From positions 59,672,593 through 59,736,592 of the forward strand of contig OX419759.1 in NCBI GenBank assembly GCA_948567375.1: a stretch of DNA of 64,000 nt. The letters run 5' to 3'. The notes beneath the pieces were generated by a model. The model was not told the origin of the DNA and did not search any database. It saw only the letters and a list, made by a program, of their open reading frames with translations. The stretch is from Lunularia cruciata (taxonomy: Eukaryota > Streptophyta > Marchantiopsida > Lunulariales > Lunulariaceae). The position numbers and the translations under genes are program-made. This document shows, one piece after another, positions 10,974 through 23,289 of this stretch. The stretch's first letter is position 1. Each line of letters opens with the position of its first letter.

Positions 10974-13800
10974 TATTCCCCTACCACTAGTTAGTCATGT
11001 TCTCATTGCCATTGAAGATTCAAACTCCTAGATGGCCATTTGTGCATTCTATAGATGAGAAAGGGGCTCCCAAGTGGCATGAAGGGGATACCCTTTCTAA
11101 AGGACTTTGTATTTTGTATGTGGTCGATGGCCTTGTTGAATGTGGCGACGTGCAAGGATCCAATCAACTTCATACTCTTCATGATCATTGATAGGATGGG
11201 AGGAGGTGGAGGTTGGACATGAGAGGAAAAAAAGATGGATTAGGAACAAAGTGTTTTCCCTTAGAAATATGAAAGATAGGGTGGATGCACATATGATAAG
11301 GCAAGGCAAGTAGATAAGCAACAAGAGAAATGATTTAGGTGATATCAAAGTGTCTTATCCAGTTAGGAGCAAGTTTATGGACTTGGGTATCAAGTGGGAG
11401 GGGTAGGTCATTGGACGAGAACATGAACTTATTATCAACTTGAAAGGTGAGATCACAATGATGGTGGTCTACATAATTTTTTGATGATTTTGAGCAACAT
11501 GAAGATGAGATTTGGCTTGTTGGAAGGATTGGAATATGGTGGTCAAGAAGGTGGAAGTATGAGGGATATAAGATGGAAGAGGAGCAAGAAGAGATTTTGG
11601 AACAAGTGAATCTTGACCAAATTTGAGAAGAAAAGAGAGAATTAGGTACTTGCTTGTTTGGAATTATTGTATGCAAACTCCACAATTGTAAGATATTCAT
11701 CCTAATTGGTATGGTGAACAAACACAAAGTATATCCTCCAAGGTATGATTTGCATATTCAATTTGTCCATTAGTTTGAGGATGATAGGCCATGGACAAAG
11801 CAAGCTTGGTGTTGAGTATTTGGAAAAGTGTTTGCCAAAATTTTCCAATGAATTGAGGATCATATTGGAGATGAGTACATAAGGCATCTAATGATGCTTG
11901 AAGACAATGTCGAAGTAGATCTGCACCAATGTTGGAGCATCCATAGTATCAAAGGTTGGTGCTAAATGGATTTGCTTACTAAGCTTATCCACAAACACCA
12001 CTATTGTTATGTGACCTTGCTTTGTCTTGGGCAAGGATGTAATGAGATCCAAGCTCACGTGTTCCCACCAAGTAGATGGAATGGGGAGTGGTTGAAGGAG
12101 TCTACTCGGGTTTTGGTTGTTAGCCTTGTTACGTTGGCAGCTCTTATACAATTGGAAAAACTCTTGAACATCTTGTGCCATGTTGGGCCACCACCATTGG
12201 TGTTGGAGGGTACCTAAGGTCTTGCCCACACCCATGTGACCAGCAACTGGTAAGTCATGGGCCTCTTGGAGGTGCAAAAGTCAAAGATCACCCTTGGTTG
12301 GAACATATATCCAATCCTCATAGAATAGAAGGCCTTCCTTGAAGGAGAAGGTGTTGTACTCCTTATTGCATGCTGCAAGACAACCTTGTACCATCTGAAA
12401 GAAAGATCTTGTGTAGAGTTGTCCTAAATTGAATGTGGATCTTGGAGTTGACTGACATTGTCATAATTGCCGCTGTGATGAAAGGAAGAAATTTCAAATC
12501 AAGTCATCATGATAGGGCATCAAGGATGACATGGAACCAACCGGGTTTGTACTCAAGTTTGATGTCAAACAATTGGAGTTGCTCCTCCCATTGATGATGT
12601 TGACTCTTCATGTCTTCCAAATATAATGTCTACAACAATGGTTTGTGATTGGTTTGCATGAGTCACCTTTTTTCCCAAGAGATAATGCCTCTATACCTTG
12701 GTGGCATATACCATTGCTAGTTGTTCACAATCTTGTGCAGAATAATTCATTTCTATGGTGTTTAATCAGCAAGACACAAAGGCGATAGGATGTAACCCAT
12801 CTGGGAATTCTTATTGCAACACATCTCTAATAGCAAGGTTAGAAGCATCAAAGTCAACACACAAGGTAGTTGAGGATCATATGGTTGAAGAATGGGTCTT
12901 GAAGACATCATATGTTTCAGCTTTTGGAATGCTTCTTTATGCTTGGTGGTCCATTAAAAGCTTGAGTTTTTCTCCAAGTGGTCAATTAATGGTGTTGTCA
13001 AGTGTGCATAATATTGGATGAACCATTGGTAAAAAATTTCCAATCCATTAAATGCTCGCACCTCTAGGGCATCCTTTGGAGTAGGCTTATCAATAATGGC
13101 CTTGATTTCTACTTTTCCATCTTGATCTCTTTTGATGAGATCTTGTGATCCAAGAAGGTAACTTCCTTTTGCCAAAAGGTACACTTTGACTTTTTGCAAC
13201 AAAACTTCCATTGATATAATTGCCTTAGGACTTCTAACACATGATTTGTGTGTTCTACCTCCGTCTTGCTATAGATTAAAATGTCATCCAAGAACACCAT
13301 CACGTACCGATCCAATAGTCTATCCAACACCCAATGCATCTGATGCATGAAGACTACTAGAGCATTAGTGAGCCCAAAAGGTAAAACTTTCCATTCAAAA
13401 TACCCATACCTATTTGGACCCAAGGAAGGGTGTGATACCTCTACTTCCACATCCACTCTCTCAACTCCAACATCTAATTGGCTATCCTCTAGTGCATATA
13501 CACCACTCAAGGGAGGGTGTGGCTCCTCTACCTCTATGTCCACTATCCCAACTCCATTTTGTAACTCATCACACATCTCTCTCACATGAAACTCTCTCTC
13601 ACATGTACATCATCCTTCATCTCACATGCACATCATCACTCACCTCTCTCACATGTCCATCACTAATTGGAGACTCTCTCAAGGTGCTTGGAGCATGTAT
13701 ATCATTCACCTCTCTCCCATGTCCATCATTCATTAGAGATTCTCTCAAGATGCTCAATAACTTATCATCTCCTCTCATGGGAGTATGAACATGGTGATGA
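10974..13800 (-). mobile_element. Ty3/gypsy retrotransposon remnant (pol region)
   Basis: On the minus strand, from right to left: reverse transcriptase with LPFGLTNA and FLDDILIYSKT motifs (about 13430-13110), a connection and RNase H region (about 13100-12600), an integrase zinc-binding region with HLQEAH, GHMG and CQRNK (about 12277-12130) running into the start of the integrase core (DLITSLPKT, FVDKLSKQIH), and a pol C-terminal segment (DLTFQVDN, LAPNWIRHFD; about 11480-11335). The order is that of Ty3/gypsy. The copy is broken many times over, so it is old. No gag or 5' LTR is identified with confidence to its right. A Thr/Ser/His-coding repeat field at 13430-13800 interrupts the reverse transcriptase side. 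Confidence 0.85.
13430..13800. repeat. irregular short-period repeats (CTCTCACATG / CCATCA motifs)
   Basis: CTCTCACATG(T), TCCATCA, CATCAT and GGGTGTG-CTCTACC recur at irregular spacing. GAAGGGTGTGATACCTCTAC near 13425 is repeated in altered form near 13506, and the CACCTCTCTC-CATGTCCATCA block near 13636 recurs near 13710. It lies next to gypsy reverse transcriptase sequence and looks like local slippage or duplication. Confidence 0.7.
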
Positions 13801-14329
13801 TATCCTAGGCACAAAAGAAAATATATATCATAAATAAGAAATGCACAAATGATTTAAAATATCACAAAAGCACTATAGATCAAAGTCATCTATTCAAATA
13901 TATACAATGTGTATATATAAAAAAGGAACCCAAAGTTCTCATTATGCTTACCTATACTCTTTCTCACCCTCATCATGTGCCTCCTCTCCCTCCTCTCTCT
14001 CATGTAAGAAGTCCTTCTCATCCTCTACAATGCTCTCATATCTCACCCTCATCCTCACCAATGATACCACTCTCAAGGAAAAGATGTGTGAGAATCTGCC
14101 CTACAAAATTACGCTTGAATCTAAATTATCTGGGTGGTGGTACTATCTGTAAGGCCATCAACATAGCCTTAATAGTTGGTATCATCAGATCTACCCAAAT
14201 CATAATCCCCACCAATAATCCTTGCAATCTTAGTCTTCACATGAGATAGTATGTCCATGAACCACCTTTAGCCTTGTAGAAGCAATGAATAGACAACACA
14301 CTATCTAAAGAAAGGTCTTTATGACAATC

Positions 14330-17300
14330 CAATGTTAATGTACTAATAGTATAAATGGTAAGAACAAGTTTTTACTTCTCAAGGATATGGGTTGGAAATG
14401 ACTAATGGTGAAGGTAAAGTGCCACAATGTCACAATTTGTTTATTGTTACTTGTTGAACCTCTTGGGCAAGAACTACTCCTAGAATAGGGCAATGTCACC
14501 CACTATGGTGCACTATAGAAAAGAGAAATTTATAATCACTCTCACAAAAGATATAGTCTATCTAAGCTCTTGGTAGTGATGATTCACTTCATGCCAAATG
14601 CTTCTTCCTTTTGAAGAGCCTTTTTCTCCACAAGGGTTGATTTCACTCCAAAGGTCACTTCATCCCCAAGGTTGGTTCAATCACAAGGTCCTATTACTTG
14701 ATGATATTACGTAACTACATACTACCTTTCCCAAAAGGTGCAATCCTAACAAAATCATGAAATTGATTATTTACTTGGCTTTCCTAGTTATTGGTACTTC
14801 CAATGCTCCAATATTCCCAAAAACCTTCCTTGCATTGTCATGCTACTTCAAATGTCAAGATATTTTGCCTTGATATAGTGAAAATTTCTTGAGAAGGTGT
14901 GATAGCTCAATGTCAACATACTTATAGTATAGTCAATAAGAACAATTCTTACACTTGTCACCAAATCTTAGTTCATTTATTGTCTCTTGTTTAACCACTT
15001 GGGCAGAAACCACTCTCAAAAGTGGTTAGTATCACCCTTTGTGGCACATTATAGCAAAAAAAATCACAAAGTAATCACTTTCACTCTAAAATCTAGTCAA
15101 GATTGCTCTTGAAGGTGATGGTTTCTCCAACTCCAAGTGCCACTCCATTCCAAAGATGCAATGCATGAAAATATGCTCTACCCTTCCCAAACAACACAAC
15201 TTGTTGCACTAAACTTCTTGCTACTTTTTGTCTAAACTTTTCAATTCCATTGTACTACTTGTGCGGTAAGCTTCCCAATCCACTCATTGCACAAGTTCAG
15301 TCCTTTGAATCCTTCAATGCACACCCTAATCAAAGGTAAGTACTTGCTTGGCAATAAGCATTGAAGACCTACTATGAACTCCTCATGTCTACTCTTGCCT
15401 AGACATTGAAAAAGCATACAAAATGTAGGACACAAAACTTGCAAAGAAGTAAGCTCACTCTTTATTGGTAATCAAAGTCTACATTGTATAAGAATGAATA
15501 CAAGTGCTAGTGGCACTCAATCTTATATACAAATTTGGCTCAAAGCCAAAGGGATGAAAATCCCAAGTATATCATAGAATATCCTAATCTAAACTATCCG
15601 TCACTTATTTTACTATCATCATCTCTTCTTACCCTAATCATCTACAACATGATTTAGGCTCCTACATGTGTCAAAGGAGATATTAGACCCCATCCTATTC
15701 TCCTTTTAGTGTCCACTCCCAAGTACTTATATAATTCCGAGTGCACTCCTCTTCAAGTATATATAACTACAAGTGCAATAAAATTTTGAGTGCAGTGTTT
15801 CTCAACTCTATACAACTTTGAGTGCACTTCTCTAAAATAAATACAACACTAAGTGCAAACATGACTGGTCTACTCAGAGTGCTCAATTACTACATAATTC
15901 TCAACTCTATACAACTTTGATTGCCACTTACCTTTGAGTGCAATTCTCTAAAATACATACATCATTAAGTGCAAACACGACGGCCTACTCAGAGTGCTCA
16001 ACTACTACACAACTCCGAGTATATAATCCTTACTAAAGAGTGCATGTCTTATTGAAGGACTTTCTATCAAGGGAGTGCCTTAGATTGGAACTATTGGGGG
16101 TGAAGGACTTTTTTCACCTCTGAAGTATCTAGTGAGTTGATATGTTTGGGCTTGATGCCTAGCTATATCAAGCAAGAAGGCCTAGTATGTTTCATTAAAC
16201 TTCTTATCTGAATGCTCCTTCAAGTGCAAGGACAGGCTGTCCATGAGTTCCTCCTTGTAGGCCTGATTTTGCAAGTGTTGGACCTGCATCTTCAATTTGT
16301 GGCATTTGGTCCTCAAAGCACACATTGTTCCTTCTTCTTTGAGCATCTCCATGAACAAGGCTTGGGTCACTTCTAGTCAGCATAGTGCTTTCAACTCATA
16401 TTCTTCTCTTTGCTTCAACTGCCAACCCCATTTGGCCTTTTGTTCTTCTAGCATTTGGAGGCTTTCCACATGCTTCACTATTCCTTCCTCTCCTTGGTGA
16501 GACATTCTAGTCATGCTACCACTTCCTTCTGGTAATCTTGCATCTTCAATTCCAATGTTACTACTTGGTTATACTTCTCCTTCATAGCACTCTAAGTGTT
16601 GTCCACCTCTTAGCACTTGCTACAAAGTTGGTCTTTGGATTGTTTCTTGAATTGATCAAACTTGAGGTAGAGTGCCTTCCACAATCTCTTTCAAACCTCT
16701 TGGTCTTGGATGCCTAATGATCTTGTTTGCTCTTAGTAGTGGCACTTCTTCTCTTCAATTCTTGGTTCTCTTGCAACAAGGCATTTACCTTTGAAGCCTT
16801 TGCTTTGTATGGATCTCTATCCTTCACCAAGTCCTCTTTGGCCTTCCAAGGGTAGACCTGCTTGTGCATGGCTTTGATCAGCATGGTGTAGTCCACCACA
16901 TAAGGGCACTTAGCTTGGTACTATGGCAGTAACACCTCAATTAATTGTAGTGTAGTGCACTTAAAGTGAATGATGAAATTTGAGCCATCTTACACCTACA
17001 TTGACTTGGATGTTGTAGGTGCCTCTTGCACTTTGATTTGCACTTCAAGTGTAGCCTTAGGATGATCCATCACAATTTTGACCTCCTCTTCTTCTTTGGC
17101 ATTGTTGGTAATTTGATCTTCTTCCCCAATGCAATCATCAACCTCTTGTTCTTCTCTTGGCCAAAGTTCTTGGTCCTTTGAGCACTTGACCCAATCTTGC
17201 ACTTCTACTATTGCTTCTTCTTCTTGCACATCTGGTGGAAGAAGTGGTAGTGCCTGCTTGGGCACTATTGCTTCTTTCACCATGTGTCTTCTTCATCAAT

Positions 17301-18200
17301 AGGGCACTTATCCATATTCTAGTCTTGCACTTGAGGAGCATAGCATCTTCCCAAGTTTCTTCTCCTTCTTTGTTGTCTCTTGAGGTAGAAGTTGATCCTC
17401 GCAGAGTGAAGGACCCTTGCTCTTCCTTGTCCTCATCTTCATCCACCTCAATGTCCTTGGCTTCATCTTACAAAGAGGACAATTCAACAATGTGAGCACT
17501 TGCCTTTGACTTCTTGGTTGGAGGAAGTGGTTTCTTCTTCATGGTGGTGTTCTTCCACTTTGGAGCCTTGAGCAAGGCCAAATTTTCATCTACAAGAACA
17601 AATTGGCCTATCTTTGCAAATTTTGCATCCACTAATTGATACTTGGTGATCCGAGTAGGTCTTTCAAGTTGCACTTCAGAATAACCTCTAAGATGAAAGT
17701 GGGTAGGAAACCTCTTTCTTAGTTAGAGGGTTTGTCTCCATATAGTGGTGCATTGTAAAAAGAGCAGTGTAAGTGCTCCTCCTTCATCTTTAGAAAAAGA
17801 TGCAAGAGCTTGCAAGTATTTTGGCCCAATCTATATGCTCACTTGCATGCATATAATCAATAAACACTACCTGGCTATTGGTTAAGTAGATGGTTCATTT
17901 TTGTTTGAAAGTTTCATAATTGCTTTTGCATGGCTCTTTGGTGCTTATAACTAGCTACACTCCATCTATTGTTCTTAGAGTGTTTACTGTTAAAGTGGCT
18001 CTTGACTTTGGGGATTAGCTCCTTGTTTGCAAAGTTTGTGTCTATTGTCATTGCTCTTGTAGTCCCAACATCTAGGCCAAGTACCATTTGCAAATGTTCC
18101 TTAGTTAAATTCAATGGATTACCCCACAATCCCCTTGAAGTCCTCTCTCTCTCTTGCCTCTCATCTCATGGGATCATATGAAAGTTGATGATCCTTAGCT
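14330..18200 (-). repeat. copy A of a three-copy dispersed repeat with unrecognised reading frame
   Basis: On the minus strand this copy carries fragments of a long reading frame: an N-terminal part near 18129-17914 (LTKEHLQMVLGLDVG), a middle part near 17674-17468 with YQLVDAKFAKIGQFVLVDE, an acidic stretch near 17446-16996, and Lys/Glu/Gln-rich, coiled-coil-like parts near 16899-16714 and 16370-16182. Left of these, 14330-15470 is a non-coding tail holding two internal copies of a block (near 14330 and 14910). The same parts in the same order recur in copies B and C. I do not recognise the protein; a product carried by a retroelement or DNA transposon is the likeliest reading. Broken. Confidence 0.65.
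15800..16030. repeat. local duplication with AGTGC motifs
   Basis: CTCAACTCTATACAACTTTGA occurs near 15801 and again near 15900, followed in each case by GAGTGCA-TTCTCTAAAATA and CTACTCAGAGTGCTCAA. AGTGC is frequent throughout 15.7-18.9 kb. Confidence 0.75.
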
Positions 18201-18969
18201 CCAAAGGAAGAATCCTAAGTGCTTACTTCTAATTACATCCATCCTGTAGTACACTACCTATTTATTCACAACAAGGGATCCAAGGATGGCCTCAAGAGCC
18301 TTCTTGTCTTGGGAATGACTACCATGATTCTTGCACATAAAGGGATGTTGTTTGCTACTGATGTACTATGCCAAATAAGTTACTTCACGCAGAGTACCTA
18401 AGATTGTGCCAAGTCCCACTCTCAAAAACAACTCTAAGTACTTACTACTTCATAGAAATCTGTAAGACATTACTCAATCTCTTGGGTAGATAGATTGATT
18501 TGCAAAAAAGTGCAACTGCATGCTAGGCACTTCAATTTATACATCCAAATCCTAGTCATTCCTCAACACTCTGGGGGTAACATAGAAAGTATGCACACAC
18601 TATTACATAGGCAAAGGTCTCTTCATGCCATCCTTGGGCAAAGTTGCTCTCTCATATACCAAAAATCCATTTTCCAACTACTTTCTCCCATACCACACTT
18701 GCACACCTAGTGCCAAAGGTTATATTGTAGGTAATGGCCCTTGGTAGTGAGTGCTATTGGAAGCAAGTTCAAATTTTGGTGGTACTTCCCTTTGAGTGCA
18801 AAGGTGGCACTTGGCACTTATGCCTATGTGCCTCACCTGTCTGCACTTTAAGTGCTGCATATCCTACAAGTACTGCAAATGATCTCTTAACACTCCAAGT
18901 GTTGTTCCATCCTCAGGCACTTGGAATCATTCTACACCTCTCCAAGTGCTTTTCATTTCCTTCATGACA
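18201..18969. other. repeat-derived spacer between copies A and B; no gene seen
   Basis: Shares the AAGTGC-rich vocabulary of its flanks. Open frames are short and unrecognised. Confidence 0.35.
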
Positions 18970-21177
18970 CAACTTTGCTTGTCACCTTGATGCATAGTAG
19001 GTCCTTAAACACACATTCTTAATGCAAATTCCTCACCTCTACTTCACTAAGCATACAATCAAGAACACAAAATGTAGGCATTTTAGTGTTAAGGATCATG
19101 GAGGTCCTTGCACTTGAAACTTTGATTATGAGAAAGAGAACAAATTTACATTTGTTTGAACTCCTATATATAATTTCCTCCTTCTTGATGAAGATAATCA
19201 ATGGTTAAGAGATCTTGATAATCTTCTAATTACATCTACATCACTCATTTCTAAACCTACCTTATTTTATCCTAATGCACAATTAAGAATTGCCTATGAG
19301 TGTGCATCTAGCTCAACTACTAACTTTGTCATTTACTTAGATGTGGTTACATGCCCAAGATCTTTGGTCACAAAATTGTCCTAACTTTACAAAGGTTTTC
19401 AAGCAAAATGCCTTTCTGAATAAACAAGATCTCCTTTGAGGAAAAAGGAAATTCTAGGCCAAAGGTCTACTTACACTTAATAAATTTCTATTGTTTCACT
19501 TTGGGCTAGAGTTCCCTTCATCCTAAAAGTTGTTGCAAGGAACTACCCTTGCCTTTATAGATCCTAATTGATAAATCAATCTTATCCTTGTAATTGGCAA
19601 TCACCTCAAGTAGTGTCTTGGTGGAGTCCTTGAATTTCTTTGAGGTATGATTATGAAGCTTACTAGATAGTTATTATAAATGCTTATCAGTGTACACCTT
19701 TGCTTCCAAAGCATGTACCTACAATTTCAGCTCCCATAGCCTTAATTTCTCTAAGGAGATCTCCATTACCTCCTTTGCAATTCCCACCAATTTATTTTTC
19801 TTCATCCCCATTTGTGCTAAGGTCTTAGTTTGCTCTAGTTCCAGCTATATTTGGATCTCCTATAGCCCCTCTAGAACTTCTATTCAAATGATTTTGTAAT
19901 CCTGAGCTTGTTTGTCTTCCTTCAATTTCCTCTTCCTTGAGCCTTCACCTACTCTTCAAATTGCCTTTGGCAATATTCCCTTCCTCACAATAAACCTTCT
20001 CTTTGTCTCACTACTTCTTTCTTCTTCCTTCAATTGTGTAGCCAAGGCCTCTCTTTCTTCCTTAATTCTTTCCGCCTCTTACACCAAACCATTGTCGCAT
20101 TTCCTTACTTCCAAATGCAAAGGATAGACTTCAGCTAGTTTATCTTGAGCCTTCATCCTCTCCTGCATGACTCCTTTTGCGGTATGATGGAGATGTCAAA
20201 CAAATGTAACATAATCCATAATCTGTTCATGATACTCCTTGTACTCTAGAAGAAGTTGCTCCATCAGCTTGAGTGCTAGCCCTACTATGCGACCAACTTG
20301 GGAAGAGGCACCATGATGACTAGAAGAGCCTCTTTCTTGCTCAAACTAGCATCCCATCTTGTCCTAAAAGATGCCAAAGATCCACTTTCCTCCTTTTCAA
20401 TTTTAACAAAGAAGGTGTGTTCATCCTTCTCTTACTCCACACCTTCCTTGCTTGGATCTTTGGCCTAGGACATTCCTTGTTCTTGATCTTGCCTTTCTGC
20501 CTGAAGTCCCACCTTTGGCTTGACTTGAACCTTCATCCTCAAGTACTCCTTTGGTTTTGAGCACTTCTTCTACTCATAGTGCTCCTTCCTCTTGAAGGAT
20601 TGCGTCTTCTTCCTATGGTTATGATAGGTTCAGTTGCTTCTAAATTTTCTCTTACTTTCTTCTCAATGCTCAAGGTCTTGCTTTGGCATCATATCTTCCT
20701 TGGTGGCATTCCTTCTTCTACTAGAAGAACTTTCTTCAATATTTGAGACTCCTTCACTAAGGTAGATTTTACTTCTCCACCCTTGTCTTCTTCTTCCTGC
20801 TTGTCTAATAAGATGATAATGAATGATTGCTTGCTAGATGTAGGTGTTGCCTCATGTTGCATCCCAACTTCATCTCTATCCTCCAAATTTTCAACTACTT
20901 TGGTCTTATTAGCTCTCTTCTTAGCCTTCATCTTTGGCCTGGAAGGTGTTTTTGGTCTCTTCCTCTCCTTTACTAGGGAATATTTGGCCAACTCCATTTG
21001 CCGCTTCTTCTCAAAACCAAAGGTAGTATGAGCTTTGTCTACTAGGACAAACTTCCCAATGTAGGGGAACTCTACATCTACCAATGCATACTTCCTCTAC
21101 ATCATCTCCTTCTCTTGTGGATCCTCAAAATGTCCTTATAGGAAGTAGTGATTGGAGTACTTCAATCAAGATTGACA
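18970..21177 (-). repeat. copy B of the three-copy repeat with unrecognised reading frame
   Basis: On the minus strand the best-preserved coding piece is 21084-20689 (131 codons): KYALVDVEFPYIGKFVLVDK, then a Lys/Arg-rich and Glu-rich tail. Further Lys/Glu-rich, coiled-coil-like pieces follow to about 19690. The non-coding tail near 19091 shares AAGGATCATGGAGGTCCTTG with copy C. The right end of homology stops where a gypsy-type LTR starts at 21178, so this copy lacks the N-terminal part seen in copy A. Broken. Confidence 0.65.
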
Positions 21178-21657
21178 ATGTAGTAAATAGGCCAAGAATT
21201 ATAAGAATATTCTAGAAGTATCTAGGAAGCTACTTGGTACCTTACAAGTATTACTTGATACTTGGTACCTTCCAAGTATCAAGTAATGGGCATGCCAAAT
21301 AGTGACTTCTAGGAGGAAGTTTCTTGGGAAGCTTCCTAGCTAGCTTAGCTTGCATACTAAGTAGATGGTTTCTAGAAGGAAGTTTCTTGGGAAGCTTCCC
21401 AACTAGCTTGGCTTGCATGCCAAGTAGGTGATTTCTAGAAGGAAGCTTCTTGAGAAGCTTCCTAGTTAACTTGGCTTGCATTCAAAGAAAGTGGCTTTTA
21501 TGAAGCTTCTTGATGAGCTTTTCAAGCACCTTAATGTTCCCTGTACTATAGCCCAATCTCATGTAGGGCATTTGGAGTTTCTCTCATTCAAGGGTCCCAA
21601 TGTGACCTTTCACTCTATTTGTCCATTTTTTATTTCTCTCCTTGGTCTTTTACAACA
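21178..21657 (+). repeat. gypsy-type LTR fragment abutting copy B
   Basis: Matches the LTR at 42962-43342 from GTAGTAAATAGG-CAA through ATATTCTAGAAGTATCTAGG to TCTTTTACAACA, but lacks the first ~45 bp of that LTR. It is longer because of the internal 63-bp repeats described separately. No internal element sequence is attached that I can identify. Confidence 0.7.
21307..21500. repeat. 63-bp minisatellite inside the LTR
   Basis: TTCTAG-AGGAAG begins at 21307, 21370 and 21433, each followed by TTCTTGGGAAGCTTCC (third unit TTCTTGAGAAGCTTCC), then TAGCTTGGCTTGCAT-CCAAGTAG; a worn fourth unit follows. AAGCTTC with its complement GAAGCTT gives many small hairpins. Because 63 is a multiple of three, the reverse strand stays open as a 21-residue peptide repeat, which is a by-product and not a gene. 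Confidence 0.85.
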
Positions 21658-23289
21658 TCCATGCTTGAGTCTAGGTGGGTCTAGGTAGAGTCTAAGGTCA
21701 TGCTGTTTGGGAAAGATTTCTACAGTCCTAGCACTCTCCACCAATTTTCCTTTGTCCAAGCATATAGGTTTCCACTCAAGATATTTTTTCTGGATCTTGA
21801 TTGTCCCTAATTTCATGCAACATTGCATGATCACTCAATTTCCAATTCTACAACAAGAATTCCACCTTTTTGCTATGGAGAAAATTTGCCCTATAATGGA
21901 ACAACCACTTGGTCAATCTTGGGGATTTAATGATAAACTCAAGTGATTTCCCTCTACCCCTATGCCTTTAAGGAGCTATAGTTATTTTCCTTTCTCTTCA
22001 TTTCTCTCAATTTCCCTTCTTTTAGAGATTTACTCTCATCTTGAAGTCCTACACCTTGCAACTTCTTGCAAAAGGTAGGAAAAATGCTATCCAAGCTACA
22101 ACTCACACTTGTCTAATTCTACAAAACTAAAAAGTGACCAACTTGTCTCACGTATTTAAGTGGATAGCTCAACCACTACAAATGTTTGGTAGTTGTGTCC
22201 CACAATGTGAATATTTTAGTACAAAAAAATTATTCATCAATTTTAGTTCTTGAATTTTTTAGTATCACATTTAAGTCCTTGGGATCCTTTCAACCTGACT
22301 GACTTTCAAGCCAAATGGTTATTTTGTGCCAAAGATTGTTCAAGGCCAAGGGCCTTTTTTCATTTAAGTCCTTTGGATCCTTTCAACCTGACTGACTTTC
22401 AAGCCAAATGGTTATTTTGTGCCAAAGGTTGTTCAAGGCCAAAGGCCTTTTTTCCCCCACAAAGGTCTTTAAGGTGAATGTCTCCTTTGCCAAGGGTTTA
22501 TGCGGCCAAGAGCATTTTTCATTGAAGCCCTTTGGTATAGGCTCTCTTCCCTTCTCCAAAATTATTGACCTTCTCCCTTAGCACATCTCCTAGATCATCT
22601 TTTCTCCTACAAAGTGCAATTCCCCTTGGGTCAAAGGCAAATAACTAGAATCCTTCATTGCCAACTAGCTATTTCTTTGGGTATCTAAACAAACTAAGGA
22701 ATTTGAAAGAATAACGGTTATGTTATGTTGAAACAAGGTGAGGCATCACAATCTCCAAGCTGGATATGCATATTGCTAGACCAAGTATCTCCTAGTAGCA
22801 AAATCTTGCATTGGGAACCAATCCTAAACTAAAGGGTGTAGAATTATCCTCCATCTAGTTGTGTCCTCCTTGGCAATGCAACCACTTCCATATGAAGTCA
22901 ATTGAAAGCATGAGGATCTCCCACCAATCATTCCAATGTGATTTTTTGTGTCCCAGGTCTGAATAATTTCTATGCATGATGGAACCTAAAATATAGAATA
23001 TAGAACAAGTGAATATGGTTGAAACCTTTGAGTAAAACCTACTAAAACAACCAGTATGCATAGCCAAAAACTAGTCTATGCATGCAAGAAGTTGGTATAC
23101 ACGAGCAAACAATCTGGTCTATATAGGTTGAAGTATTGGTATGTATAGGAAGAAAGCATGGTATGCATAGGAAACATGGTATGCATAGGAGGATTGATTT
23201 GTGTAGAATTCATTACAACCCAAAACCTATAAATTGGGAGATTGAAACAAGAATTTTAAGTAATAGTAAAAATACTCACATGTGAACAG
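21658..23289. other. AT-rich spacer between repeats; no gene seen
   Basis: Holds the 93-bp tandem duplication listed next. Near 23085-23205 the phrases GTATGCATAGGA and ATGGTATGCATAGG recur. No coding sequence is recognised. Confidence 0.4.
22268..22453. repeat. 93-bp direct tandem duplication
   Basis: CATTTAAGTCCTT-GGATCC starts at 22268 and again at 22361, and the two 93-bp units differ at only a few positions. It is one of the youngest-looking tandem duplications in the window. Confidence 0.92.

Noticed and set aside
21251-21481. Minus-strand open frame with a 21-residue repeat (MQAKL-RKLPKKLPSRNHLL)
   Set aside because: It is the reading of a 63-bp minisatellite inside an LTR; the period is a multiple of three, so a long frame is expected without coding.
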